This document shows, one piece after another, positions 30,201 through 45,200 of a stretch of DNA of 64,000 nt. The notes below the pieces were generated by a model that made no database searches, had not been told where the DNA came from, and saw only the letters and a program-made list of their open reading frames with translations. Source of the DNA: Siphonodentalium dalli (Eukaryota; Mollusca; Scaphopoda; Gadilida; Siphonodentaliidae); the NCBI GenBank assembly GCA_032622095.1, contig CP136065.1, forward strand, positions 218,966,151 through 219,030,150. The letters run 5' to 3'. Both the position numbers and the translations under genes were made by a program. Every line of letters starts with the position of its first letter. Within the stretch, counting starts at the first letter, position 1.

Positions 30201-33200
30201 TGCACTGGCACAGGGTAGTTAATGTTGCAGCAGCGCAGCTCCCATCATGAAAGGGTTAACAACAGTAGTTGTTGGATGTAATCCGACGTGTTCTTACCTG
30301 TACGCTGACTGTAATTTCGCGGAGAGCTGAGTCTCCCTCACTCTGTTTATCTGCTAATACCACACTCTGTTCAGCTGCTGTTCTTTTTAGCTCATCTACT
30401 AGAACTTTAGCCTCATTCAGCTTAGACAAACCAGCCTGGAGTTTAAAAAACAAAGTGCAAATTAAAGCAAACTATCTATATAGATAAATATTTTCATTAT
30501 CTGATAGGGAAACAACATCAAATGGTAAAGTGAGTATTTAAACAATAATACCATTTTTGAGAACTACATATATGTGTATATATATATTTGTACTTTATAG
30601 AATCGAAAACGGCTGCACCGATCGAGACCAAACTTCCCATCTAAGGGTAAAAACCCATGGGAATGGTCGTCGCGGCGTTTTGGAGAAGCTAATAGCACCC
30701 ATTCTCCACTCCCAGTCACAAAAATGACCGTCATTGGCACTGTGGAGTTAATCGCGTTGATAGTTGAAGAGCGTTCGTATCCGCAGTGTCGTTGATAAAG
30801 AGCGTATGCTTGTAATGTGATTCTTACGTCTGGGTCCACACGTGAGCGTGACTGTATCCAGACATGAGCGTGTTGTGTGATTCTTACGTACTTAGGGCTT
30901 CCTAGGAACGGGGGGATTTTCATCGGGTCAGTTTTTCCCGCCCGAGGTGATCTTCACCTTCAAACGGGTACCCACAAATGATATATATGTATGTGTCCTT
31001 TTTAGACTTGAACCGATTGAGCTCAAACTTGCTATCCACGGGAAGTGTCATGGACGGGTTAAATTGTGACCCCCGACCTGACCTTGGCCTTGAAAATGAT
31101 CAATTCAAGGTCAAATCGGGTAAAACTGGATTTCGACGAAATTTTACACCTAGGTGCAGCATACGTATCTCGGAAGCTGTTGCAATTGCTTTTTCGAACA
31201 AAGCCATGAGACGAACCACGCCAGTGGCGGGCTAACCTGCTGGTATTATATAAAAGGGATCAAGATGTTTAGGGGTTGAACCCATTCTATACTAATTATT
31301 CTTTGATGTGTAGTTCTCATATGAAATGTTCAGATAATAAGTTCAACAAATGGCTTAACAAATGGTTGAACTTATCATCTAAACATTTCCCACCAATGAC
31401 TAGGAATCCTTCTGCACTTGTTTTATCTTTTCGTCTCTTTGTCGTCTGCTAATTTATCCATTTACTCCAAATGAATAATAGACCATTCCAATATATACAC
31501 AGCGGGCTAGCGTCACCAAATTCACACTCTGGGAACGTCATTCTGCTTAGGCCTCATCTTCTGGGTAGTATCTTTAATCTGATATTAACATTGTTTTTAG
31601 TTACTCTTTTCCTTCTGTTCAGTTTCTATATCCCCTAATTTGCAGAAGATAAACTGCTTAATCGAGGTGACTAATGCAAAACATCACCAACTTCAACTGG
31701 GGAACATCAATCTGATCCTAGGTCTCCCATAGACTCAGCAGAATGAGATCTCCAGAGGGGTGAATTTGGTGATGCTAGCCTGCTGTGCAGGGTAGCATCA
31801 CTAAATTCACCCTCTGGGGACCTCATTCTGAAAATGACAGACACAATAAATTCTGACTTGAAGGATTTAAATATAAATGAGAGATGAGCTGCGTACCTGT
31901 AAATGATTCTTTTTGGTTTCTATTCCAGTCTTTTTATCACTGTAAACCCGCTTGTATGTGTTGAGGAATATCATGAATCTTCTGGGTGTGGCACTCGCTG
32001 CATCGCACGAGTCATGTACATGTAAGAAACACTTGAGTAGCTCCTCTCCACCAGATAGCCTTCGTTTGGACTGCTTAGCCTCCCCGATTGAGCTACCTTC
32101 TTCTTTCGCTGGCCTTGTGAGGAGCATGAATGGAACCTGGAATTGACAAGTTAACCTTTTCATGACGGGAGCTGCGCTGGCGCAACATTAAAGACCCTGT
32201 GCCAATGCATTCTCTTATATATGTGAGTCGACCATCAGGTCGCCTCGCATATATAAGAGAATGCATTGGCCTATCAATTTTTTATAATTTTGTTCTTACA
32301 TTCTTTAACAATTTTTATAATTTTTGCTTATATTCTTTTAACAATTTTATCATTTTTATAAAAAAAATTGTACAGACTTAACAATTTTATCATTTTTTTT
32401 TATCATTTTTCTTACATTCTTTAACAATTTTTTATCATTTTTTTATCATTATTACTTACATTCTTTAAAAACAATTCATCATTTTTTCTTACATTTTTTA
32501 ACAATTATAAAAAAATAATGTAAAATTTGTTAGGCCAATGCATTCTCTTATATATGCGAGGCGACCTCGACTCGCATATATAAGGAGAATGCATTGGCAC
32601 AGGGTTAAAATGAGATATTTGTGTGCTGTATACACCCATCAGTATGCCACAAAACTTGTGACTGGGCTTACTTCGAGGACCCCCACAAGCAAAATCTCAG
32701 TTTTCATTCATAGTGCTAATCTAATGTCGTGGTTATACGAATCATGATGTATATTATTTATCTAATGAAAATAAATTGTTTTGTGTTTTATTATGTTCTA
32801 AAGATAAATATATAAAATAACCCATAAAGATAATCTTATATATAGAGGATCTACAACCCGTCCCCAGTTTATAGCAGGATTTACAAAGGCTCGGTCCAGA
32901 CCTAATTTACTGGACGAGTTTTGTAAATTCTGCTATGTTTTGCTATGTCTGAAGCCCAATCCTGCATGCTATCTTGTACTGAACCCCGGTGACCTTAAAG
33001 CATGTGGCTATGGGGCATTTTCTGTAGCTGGACCATTTTTTTTTAGAACCAACTACCCATTTCTCTCAAAATTACACTAGATATCTGAATTTAAATCGTC
33101 CCTCAAGGCCCATATTTTCCAAATTGATTTCCTGCCTGAGTTGAGGGACATCCCAATGTGCCATGCTGATTGATACCGGGCCATTTCGATAAGAAATGAG

Positions 33201-36200
33201 AATTTGTTCATGCTCACTGTAGCAAGCAAATCTGAAGCAATGAACACTCATACTGAGTCCGTTCCACCACAAATCGGACATATATATTACCATGTGAAGC
33301 CCAAGATAACTTTGGTGTGTTGGTGTTATAAACTATTGATCCGCTTCAAGGATTCCTATGTATAGACTATAGATGCAACCAGCAATACACACTCCACTTC
33401 CTGTGCCCTATTTTTTTTGTCTTGCTGGACTGACTGGAGACACAACTTTTTAATGTATAGTCAATTAACAGGTGGATTGTCCAAGGGACTCCCGGTTTGC
33501 AACAGGGAAAACCTCCAAAATACGGAAGACCCACCAATTTCTCCCGCATGTGCAGATGCACTGTTGGTAACTTCAACATTAAGCAATAATACTGTTCAAA
33601 ATTTAATGAACTGTCAGTAACAAGAGTAATTTCACATTCATCATCATTCAGTACTAATCAGCAGTGAGTCAAAATTGAGGCTAATTAATTTTCACACCCT
33701 TCATAGCCATGCAAGCTGTCGTTATAGTATAGGCAACAGATTTATTAACACGACTTAGGATTTCGTAAGCGAGCATGAATGACAATGTCTGGCACTGTTG
33801 TGCATATAGAATACAATAGAAGGGAGAAAACTCTATATATTAAACTTGATTTAGAAAGGGAAATTAGTAGGTGTCCTTGACCTTTGAATGCATGCTGGCG
33901 ATTTCGCATTCGATGTTCCCTGGTATTATTTTATATAAACATGCATGTATCTCACACTCACGGTAGCTGTATAAAACTTTGTTTTCATTACTCTTTTAGT
34001 TAGGAGTATATATTTATGAAATAAGTACAAATAGAAAAAATTATAAAAAGATGGAATATGAAAATCAATTAAAAAAATTTTTTGGAACATAAGCGTATTT
34101 GGGCATAACTCCCGTAAAAATTTCGTGGATGGCCATTTTCAAAACTTAACAGGTCTGATTGATATATAGAGGATCTACAACTCATCCCCAGTTAATAGCG
34201 GAAATCACAAAACGAGTTGAGTAAATTAGGTCTGGACCGAGCATTTGGCGAGGTCCAGACCTAATTTACTGGACGGGTTTTGTAATTTCCACTATAAACT
34301 GGGAATGAGTTGTAGATTCTATTATTACATGATCCACAACATCGACAAAAACATACTTCTATAAGACATGCGATGACGTTTCATGTAACTATTCGGTGTT
34401 TTCCAGCGTAAAGAAATAGTCCCAGATAAATAAAGACTCTTGGCACATTTAATGGCGTATATTTAATGACATAACTTTTCAAACTCTTCATTCATGATAA
34501 TTTGTTGGAAAAATATTGGAAGCCATAGTATTTTGAAGTGTAGCGTACGGAATGTTAACAGACGACAAACCGGCAGTCAAAGGTCACCTGGCACTATTTC
34601 CTGTTATTAAACGAACGTTTAATATCACAATTTATAGAATGGGTTTATTGAATGGAATAAGGGTAGGATCATGTAATAAATATATATTTGACATTGATTG
34701 TTACCTTGATCATACTATCCCTGCTCCAGCTGTCCATCCATAGAACTGTACACTGCTTGTAGAATGCTGGATTGCTCTCACAGTTCAATGTGAAGTCGTT
34801 ATGTGAGCTATCCATAACAAGCACAACATGCATGTGAGCTTGAATTCCTCAAATAGAAAGGTATATCTTCTAGAAACTAGCACTATATATTTATTATCAT
34901 TATGAAACAACTGCATTGCCTATTAACCCTTTACCCAACAAAACGGCCAAAACCGGCCAAATAAAGCTTCAACAGCCTAAAATATCTTCGGTCTGTCTCA
35001 ATAGAACCATACAAATATGGATATCATTGGACCGGCTCCTTGACCACATTGTGATAGTTACAGTTAGCCCTGTGCCAATGCATTCTCTTATATATGCGAG
35101 TCGACCATAGGTCGCCTCGCATATATAAGAGAATGCATTGGCCTAAAAAAAATCTTTTTTTAACACTTTTTACCATTTTTTCTTACATTCTTTAACAATT
35201 TTATAATTTTTAATGTGTTAAGCCAATGCATTCTCTTATATATGCGAGGCGACCTATGGTCGACTCGCATATATAGAGAATGCATTGGCACAGGACCGTT
35301 CTGTTGGGTAAAGGGTTAACCCATATTTGCACTCTTCGGATTCGGGTGGGGGAAGGCTTCTTGTTACTATAGTATATGCATATGGATAGTAACTTCACTG
35401 CCTTGTGGCGGTTATGGCCCTCCACCTTCATGACAAATTTATTTTGATATACATATTGGTTGTTTATATTAATAAACAGCCCATTGAATATGAACTAGTG
35501 TATTAGTTGTCTATGAACAAGCTTATCCTTGAGTGCCCCCCCTCTCCCACTCATTCCTTATATCTCGGGTTAATTAGATTCTGAAGAACATAAAATCAAG
35601 ATTATCAGTATAATCCATTTTATGTTAGAAGTAATCGATCGCTGATGTAAACAGTCTACGACGTAAACAAACCGGCGTCTATTGGATTGGGGTATTCCCT
35701 GTGTTGACAATAGATCAGGGATTTCCATATTTTGCGATGACGTTTCATGCTAAATAAGTAATGTTGTATTCCGTGGCATTATGCGTATTTGCGTAGCTTA
35801 TCAAAACTCTTCCACTTATTACAGTATACATGCTGCGTATAATGTGTGGATAGTATATTCGTTATTAGCTTCAATTCAAATTTATAATAGGAACTATATC
35901 CCCTCATTAACATAATATCGGTACGCGGTAAAAGGAATACGCCATTTTGTTCTAATAAGAAAATAACATGTAATTCAACTTGACAAATTTAAATTCCAAA
36001 AATTATTCATTTACAAGATTCAAATTCCCTCCCTCCCACCCAATTTTCCTGCTAGCAGCATTAGGATTTATGTACCTTTTATCCATACTAGTCATGACTA
36101 GTCATACTGTTTCCTACAGTTTCTACTTCCGTCCTTGTACATACTAGATTTACAATCGTTACATTTGTTCTTTGTTGCTACCTCTCTGGTTGTACATATA

Positions 36201-39200
36201 TGTTTATCGGTGAGGGCGGTTATGGCCCTCCACCTTCATGACAAATTTATTTTGATATACATATTGGTTGTTTATATTAATAAACAGCCCATTGAATATG
36301 AACTAGTGTTTTTAGTTGTCTATGAACAAGCTTATCCTTGAGTGCCCCCCTCTCCCGCTCTTCTCCTTATATCTCGGGTTAATTAGATTCTGAAGAACAT
36401 AAAAATAATAAAATTGGGATCATGATGTACCAAAGTCGTTATGTAGGATGTTCTAAGGTGATAGACAAGTGAAAAATATACTACAATTGTTTAATAAATT
36501 TCACAAAAAATAAAAAAATATATGTTTGAAGAGATAAAAACAAAATTCAATTTTAAGAAAACATCAACCAAAATTAGTGAACTACTTACTGGAAGCAAAG
36601 AAGTTGACCATTGTTCCCCTGAAGTTAGCATCGGAGGCGAGCTCCCTGAGAGGGGCGAGCATGGGATCAAGTTCCTCTGGGGAGTATAACCCGGGCACCT
36701 CTCCCGCTGACAATAAACTGTTAATTATCTCCAGGAACTGGGACTCGACAAACTGATGATCTTCTAAGAGTAACACAACCTGTTCTCCTTCTATACCAGC
36801 TATTTGCATCACCTGAAAAAAAAAAAATTTAGGTCAGAAAAATTAAATATCTGTGAATCTCAGGCAATTAGATCTTAGATGAGGGAGGGAGGCTATTTAA
36901 TGTTATTTTGTTCTCAAAATCTGGAAAAAATACTTACAAACAAAACAAATTTCATTTTTATTCTTCAAATCCAATATTTCTATCAGAAAACATTGAAAAT
37001 AAAAGGTCGCTGACCAAAATGTCCCCCCCCCCCCCACACCCCCGGACGAAGGTAGCAGGGAGGAGTTTAATACACCAATATTATACAAAGTGCATATTCA
37101 CTAAATATGTTGCACATCTTCAATGTGTCAGTAAATATGTCCGGATGTTCTCAGTACATATGATACAAATTTTAGGAGAAGTTGATTTCACAGTTAAGTG
37201 CATATTCACTCCAAATTTTTGAAGTTCAGAAAGAGTTAATAACTCTAAAATAAATAAAAATATAAAACATTTTACGTCAACACAATACCTCAATGTGCAT
37301 TAACAATGTCCTGAAGTTTTAGGTAAATCGGAACCAAACTGTACGAGGAGTTGATTTCAGTTAAGGTACCCAAATCCAGACGGACGCCATGATGGACAGA
37401 AGGACGGTACGACAGACAGACGAAGATCAGTTTCCAAAAATGTTTGACAAGGCTTTTTAAAATAACATTTCAGTGATGAGGGAGGTGTCTGAGAACACAG
37501 AATTTGTATTTATTTGGCCTTATCGTTAAATAATTCAATCTTCCATTAGTTATGTAACTCACTCCAAAACTATAGAGCATTTAAAATAGTTGCATCTACT
37601 TCATCTCATACAATGATTTGCCATGCTAATGAGGTGCATCAAAAGGATAAATGTGATGAAGTTGTAGTGAACATCATACAGTAACAAGATAAAATTATAA
37701 ACAGTGATATTTCAACCAAGTCTGAGTTTAGGGTGCCTGTCATTTGCAGAATGAGGTCCCCAGAGCGTGAATTTAGTGACGCTATCCTGCACAGCTGGCT
37801 AGCATCACCAAATTCATCCTCTTGGGACCTCATTCTGCATGGCCTCATCTGCTATGGGAGACATAGACCCAGATTGAAGTTCCCAAATGGTGAATATTGT
37901 GATGTACGCCCATTGGGAACCTCGATTATGCAATGTGTCATCTGCCAATTGGGGGATATAGAGAAAACTAAACTAAAAAAGAAATAGATTCTATGTGAAG
38001 AAGTCTCTATAGAAATTTAATAATAAAGTAACTTTCCAGAGAAGATGAGGCCTAAGCAGAATGAGGTCCCAGATGGTGAATTTAGTGATGCTAGCCCACT
38101 ATGTGAGATAGCGTCACTAAATTCACCCTCTGGGGACCTCATTCTGCTAATTACAGGCACATTAAACTCAGACTTGAGAGGTGCAGTTGGGCTTATTAGG
38201 TCTCATCATAAAATTAATATGTTAATAATAAGAGGTGGGACAATGAAGAGAGACAAAGACTATGTGAGTACACTAATGCCCTAAGTAATCGACCCCTTAA
38301 CCACAGCAGAATTATGGGTAACTTTTCAGGATTTAGTCGGAAATATGACTTGTTGCCATTCATGGAGAGCTTTCCGATAAATGGCAACAAGCCATATTTC
38401 CGACTAAATCCTGAAAAGTTACCCATAATTCTGGTGTGGTTAAGGGGTCGATTACTTAGGGCATTACTGTACCTATTTTTATATTTAAATGCATGCAGTT
38501 ATTTTGTTAACTAAAACTCACAGACTTCAGATCATTTTTGAACTGCTTCAGACCGTATCCCCGAGACAATTTAGGTGAGAACATATGCATGTCATGCATG
38601 TTCGCCACCAAGAGAGCAGCAGTCCGTCTACCAACACCACTTCTACCAGCCATCAACAAAGAGCCTCCAGGCCGTGCCAATACACGGTCAACCTTAGATA
38701 TGTTCTCTAACACTTCCTTGAATATCAGTATGTCAAGATCTCGATTTTCTCTGCCTGTAAGACAAAGATGTTTCAATGATGAAAGAAAAATGTTGCTATA
38801 AACTTTTCAAAAGATGGCAGTTTGTCCTAAATTTTTAAGTATATACATGCCACCAAAGGCTATGGCAACAACGATAACACAAGTTATAATGAAAACTGAC
38901 ATAAAAAACTAGTGAACAGTTTGTATTCAACCCTCAAAATTAGGAAAAATGTCCCATGGCAAATGTTAGATTCCACATGTTGCCACGGCATTTCCCATGC
39001 CATTGCTTATTATTACCACTTTATAGGGCGTTCTCTAGGCCATTGATAATGTTTTTCGGGGCGTTCCAAATAGCGTATTGTTACCAAATTATCGGCCCGC
39101 CGCCCGCAAACAAGATCGCGTTTATTATCGCGCGAGTTACGTCCCTTCAACTTCCGTTCTGGCGTGTTTATTTCAAGAAAATAATGGGAAGATGTATCAG

Positions 39201-42200
39201 ATTTTCCTGACACTATGGTGGTTTTATGATTGGAATTCACGCTATATGATTGAATTATTGTACCGAGCGTACATATGCATTAATAATTTTAGCTGTCAAC
39301 CTCTCATTGTTTGTTACTCGTCTTCAATGCTGGTTTTCCCCTCTCCTATTTTCGGGACTCCGTGTCGGCTGACAAGTCAAATGATATTAAATTTAAATGT
39401 TCTTGAAAATATTTCTCTCTTAATCTACTTCATTATTCCACTGAATCCTCAAATGGGTCAAATGTCCAAAACTGTGGTAATAATAGTAATAACATGATTT
39501 CATCGGGCATTATGGTTTATTAACGGCCCTCTGAAATGATTAACAGCCCTCGGGCCTATTAGCGTCCCTCGACTTCGTCTCGGGCCGCTAATAGGCCCTT
39601 GGGCTGTTAATCATTACAGCCGGGCCATTAATAAACCATAACGCCCTCAAAAATCATGTTATTGTTATATTGTCGTGGTCAATTTCGAAAACTGTGTATC
39701 TATAAACTAAGATTCAGAATTAATATAAAGAACTTACTGTAAATTTTGAGCCCTCTTTCAATAACAGCTTTCAAATCCTCTGGTGAAAGTTTTCCGAGAT
39801 GTTTTCCATTGGGCGGCATAGGAGCTCCCGCACCAGATGTTCCACCTGATTCAGATCTAGCTCCCCAGGTTACAAAGTAGGTTGCTAAATAGAAATATAT
39901 TAACTCCAGTGTGAATAAAGAACTATCATTCTATTTCTTCCACCAAGCTTATTGAAAAATAGAGCATTAAAGATAAACATAGTGTCTGCAACTTTCTTTA
40001 AAAATCATATAAGGAAACAGCTTGATACTATTTGGAAATATCACCCTAGAAACCCTAGTACTAGGAAACTCCATACTTAACCCTTTCATGATGGAAGCTG
40101 CGCTCGTGCAGCATTAAAGGTCATGTGCCAGTGCATTCTGTTATATATGCAAGTCTCCCATAGGGAGCCTCGCATATATAGGAGAATGCACTGGCTTATA
40201 AGTTCAGGGTAAATATTGTTAGGCCAATGCATTCTCTTATATATGCAAGGCTCCCAACAGGAGACTCGCATATATAAGAGTATGCATTGGCACAGGGTTT
40301 TTGCTAAATTTTATTAACCTACAGTCATGGAAGAGTTAAAGACAGTGATAACACTAAACTTTTCTTGGCCGTCCAAAAATACACTGTTAAAGACATATTA
40401 TGGACTTGTTCGGGTGTGTGAAACTGATAAACTACTACTCAGACGCTATGCCAACTGGGGGAATGTGGCATTCTACTAACATTGTCGAAAATCTCAAAGA
40501 AATCTACCATACCACTACATAGAAAACATCCTCTGAACTACGCTCAATTGTAAATATTTATATCTCAATTCGGGATGCAACAATCAGCGATAAACTAACG
40601 CAAATGATTTCGCCATCGAGACTTATTGCATTTATTAACACATAAGAATTAAGGTGTTTGTTGTAAATTTGGATTAATATTCGTAAAAATAACTACTTTG
40701 AGCAAGATTATTCTCCATGTCTATTTGATCAACCTACCGTATGTTTCACATCACTTTAACCCTTTCAGTGCCAAGTCCAGTTTTTGTATCAAGCCAATGC
40801 ATTCTCTTATATATGCGACTAACAATTTTTCATCATTTGTTATTATGTTTTTAAATTTTTTACAATTTTAATAATTTTTTCTGATATTCTTTAACTCTTT
40901 CAGTGCCAGACTTATTTTGTGGGTTTAGTGCCAGGGAATCTTACGTTTTTCATGACCATCAAAATTATTACTATGAATACTTGGTGATAGTTTTGAGTTA
41001 TAACATGCCCCTAAGGTTTTATCCAGTTTGTTTTTAAATTCGCTATAGCATGCTCAAGCATACCCAAAAAAAATTCAACCCAAACAAAAACAATTTTTTT
41101 TAAATACAATTTGATCGGCCCTGGCACTATGCACTGAAAGGGTTAAGTCAGAGAATCGGATCAGTCTCAACTTCACCCCTCATTCAAAAATATCCATCCC
41201 GAAATCCCACGCAATCAAGATAATTTTTCTCATCAGTGCATCGGAGATACCCTTATTTTATTTTTCTTACCACCCCCATGTTTTGCACAACTATTGTCAT
41301 ATTTTGCAGCATTTGATCATGTTTCGTGAGGCACCACCCGACATGGTCACACATCTAATACACCACATTTATTCCGGATCATCAAACCTATTTAACCCGT
41401 AATGAAATTTAGTAGATTGTATTATAATACGTAATAGATAGTTTAAAATAAATATGGTATGCGACTGCAAACTGAGTTATAAATGTTTAAATTATTGGGT
41501 GATTTTTTGATGATATAAACACTTGGAATGTATCAACTAACTTTTGTAAGGTTAATATTGGCCATCGGCAGCTGACCGATGCGCAGGTTAAATGCTTCGT
41601 TTGCGTGTGCCCCAGAAATAAAATATAAAAAATTTAAATACTGCACGTGTGCATGATTTAAAAATATTTGTTGGCCTATGGAAATTAAACTTGACTTTGC
41701 ATGACCTTTTGCATACTTACAGTCAATATTCTCAAAGATGTTCGCAGACCAATCAGCTCTAATCACAGACATGAGCATGCTGTCGAATCTATTTATTCCC
41801 TCCGTGCCAACAAGTCGATCTCGGAACAATCTTCGAGCTTCGTAAGCCCAGATCTCAAGCAATCCATCACTACTTCCCTCTGTCGCACCCTGATTGAGGT
41901 CGTACCTCAGTAAACTAAGCACCCACATAGTGAGATCTCGAGGTGTGAACAGGTAGTGGCTGTAGTCATCCACACTGAACTTGCTTTTCAACTGAAATTA
42001 AGGGAGTTCAACTATTTAAACTTTTCTATACTAAATACAGTAATGCCCTAAATAATCGACTCCTTAACCACATCAGAATTATGGGTAACTTTTGGGGATT
42101 TAGTCGGAAATATGGCTTGTTGCCATTCATCGGAAAGCTCTCATTCATCGGAAAGCTCTGTGAGCAGGGACCAGCCTAGGGTCAAAATATAGGGAGAAGT

Positions 42201-45200
42201 GACTTCTCCCTCTTGGAAAAATAAGGAGAAGTGAGGGCTTACCAGGGAGAAGTGGAGCGTTAGTGCGACTATTTGTCGCTAGTAACTATTCATTAGAACT
42301 GATTGTTTTAGCTGTTATTATTGTCCACAATAGATTTTCTACATGTGTGAGGATAAACTGGAAGTGTTAAGCTGAGCAGTAGATCATCCAGTCACCAATT
42401 CTTCAGGGAGATTAAAAATTTAACTAAAAAAAAAAAAATTTGTTGTTGTTGTTTTTTTTTTTAGGGAGACATCCACTTCTCCCTGACGTCATTTCAGGGA
42501 GACTTGCTGCCACACAGGGCGACTATTTCGCCCCCTAGGCTGGTCCCTGTCTGTGAGAGCTTTCCAATGAATGGCAACAAGCCATATTTCCGACTAAATC
42601 CTGAAAAGTTACCCATAATTCTGATGTGGTTAAGGAGTCGATTATTGAGGGCATTACTGTACTCATTGACGAGTAGTTTTAAGTTTTCCCTTAGGAAATG
42701 AATTTTTTTTAACTTATTATCTGAACATTTCCAACAATTGAATAGGATTCCTTCTGCAATTTCCATTATCTGTCTTCTGCTTATAATTCTTGAACATCCC
42801 TCCAGATGAATAATAGACCTTTCCAATAGTATACTTGACTGGGATAATCCATTTAGTATAGAAAGGGTTAATAACTGGACTTTTACTGATGCTTACTAAC
42901 TTGTTTCCTATTCTATCATTTGAAGGGATGTTCAACAAATAATTTAGATTGTTTTTCTCTGCTTCTACTATAATAACATCCCGACAAACAAATAATAAAC
43001 TATTATACAGATATTTTATTCCTTAAAGCCTAGGTAACAAGCTATTTTGGGCAAAGAGAATACAACTGACTAGCTATTCAATGTCGCATATTTAGATCTT
43101 AGATGCCATTATAACATCCGCCAGGGTACCCCGAGATACCACACAAAATTTGGTTTAAATCGGTCCAGAGGTCTGGGAAAAAATTGCGAACAGACAGGCA
43201 GACAGATCCTACTCTTTTATATATATATATATATATATATACAAGATATGCACTCAATATTTTTAATATTCAAACTTAGCAATTTATTATTTATTTCAAC
43301 AACTCAAAATTCAATCATCCATTTATATACCATAAAAAGATAGGCTAAGGTTGAATAATGTGAGGGCCAAAAGTTATTGATGGAGAAATTTTACAGATTG
43401 ACTGGAAAATTCTTACAATTTTATTCTAAGGCCACACTTCCTTATCACATTTAGAGGTATTTATTTCAAATGAGCTAATATAAATTATATATTGGATACG
43501 TACTTGTTCATAGAGTTGCACCATAGATCCAGCCAGTGCGTGAACCTTAGATTGGTTCCCCCAAACAGGATGGCGCTTTAACTGTCTCGAGATTATCGGT
43601 TTGAGGTAGGCCCCATAGATTGCCTGTAACTGTTCTCGCTCGGGATATCTGAAACACACAATTATAAATGAATTGTCAATTTTAAGTTAAGAACACCAAA
43701 CATGAACTTATTATATGATTATCAAATGTTCAAAGATCTTGACAAATGACCTGGTAAAAACTTCTGTCTGGCAACCAAATAGAGACAACTTTACTGAAGA
43801 ATGGACACTATTACACCCTCAGTAGGTTAGCTGAGGCCACACAAGAGGTAGAAGAGAAATTGATTAATATGAAGCAAATTTTGGAAGACACAAACCATAA
43901 TCTGGTCCTAAAAAGATAAACTTGTTGATCTAAATTTATGAAATACTAGCTGATGTGCCCGACTTCATCCGGGCTATTTAGGGATTTACAATGTTGAACA
44001 ATATTGAGAGAACAATGTTGAAAAGTATTAGAAGAAAGGAAAAAACTATTGTTCGATCGGTCCAGAAAAATACCTATATGAGCGAGGTCAAGGTCTAGGA
44101 CATGGTCGCACGTCAAAATTGGACACACCCATATTGTTCCCGGGATCAAAGTAGGCCTATATACCAAATTCGAGTCGGATCGGTCAAGCAGTTTTCGAGT
44201 CTATAACACACATACACACAGAAGTTCCAAAATATATGTAGATAATGTTCACTAGGTTAACCTTTAAGTTTCTATACTAAATGGATTCTCACACTCAGTT
44301 ATAACAGAATACATTGGGATGGTTTACTATCAATTTGGAGGGATGATAATGGTATATGAGCAGACGACAGCCGGACATTTCCTAGGGAACTACTCGTCAT
44401 TGAGTATTTAGTATGGAACTCGTCATTGAGTATTTAGTATGGAAAGGGTTAATCGAGCATTATATTAGAACTTACCCGATAGCACATATTCTCACAACAG
44501 ATGTGAATCGAGTTGTCAGTGTATGTCTTCCTAAACCAGTACCTGCAATCATACTAGCAACAATCTGTACTCCCTCTAATCCGACCCATTCTAAGTTACT
44601 GTCATAGAACCCACTGTAGGTTACAACCTGTAAATTAAATATTAAGGAAATATTAATGATGCATTCAAATAAAAAACACATGTTACCGACACAAGCGAAC
44701 AGATTAATGCATTGATAGGAACAGCTATGTAGGATTAAATTAGCACAGGAGAAGCATATAGCATCTCATTTATTGGTCATATAATTATTACAGGAGAAGC
44801 ATATAGCATCTCATTTATTAGTCAATATAATTAGCACAGGAGAAGCATATAGCATCTCATTTATTAGTCAATATAATTAGCACAGGAGAAGCATATAGCA
44901 TCTCATTTATTGGTCATATAATTATTACAGGAGAAGCATATAGCATCTAATTTATTGGTCATATAATTTGTCAAATGTGCTAATGGGAGGTGCATGAACG
45001 CATTGGTGCTATCATAAAATGAGGACTACTGTTCAAGTTATGACCTGAACAGACATCGGACGGACCAAAAAGCCAACATTTCCAGATAAACAAAGATGAA
45101 TAACTCTAGAATGGAAAATCCGAACAAAACAATGGAACCTTCTATTAAATGTTCTCATAGTAGTGAACATCCATACCAAATTTCAAAGAGATCCAGGCAC

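Larger units (their letters stand above)
42014..42868. mobile_element. Three-level nest: TTAA-D MITE containing a mariner-like MITE containing a hAT MITE (intron 9)
   Basis: The outer TTAA-D element begins TTTCTATACTAAATA near 42022, resumes CTCATTGACGAGTAG at 42662 and ends CATTTAGTATAGAAAGGGTTAA at about 42870. Inserted at its TA is a palindromic mariner-like element (42038-42659), whose centre is in turn split by a hAT MITE (42165-42549). The two inner elements are listed separately. Confidence 0.88.

Noticed and set aside
30564-30923. 119-codon minus-strand open frame with tandem [11 protein letters not shown]-like segments
   Set aside because: It lies in a dispersed repeat in intron 15; the pseudo-repeats follow the DNA repeat and there is no known domain.
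35406-36404. LTR retrotransposon
   Set aside because: The direct repeats are short, lack TG...CA ends and enclose no gag or pol sequence.
39078-39497. 139-codon open frame on the plus strand
   Set aside because: There is no recognisable domain, and it lies in a GC-richer repeat element within intron 11.
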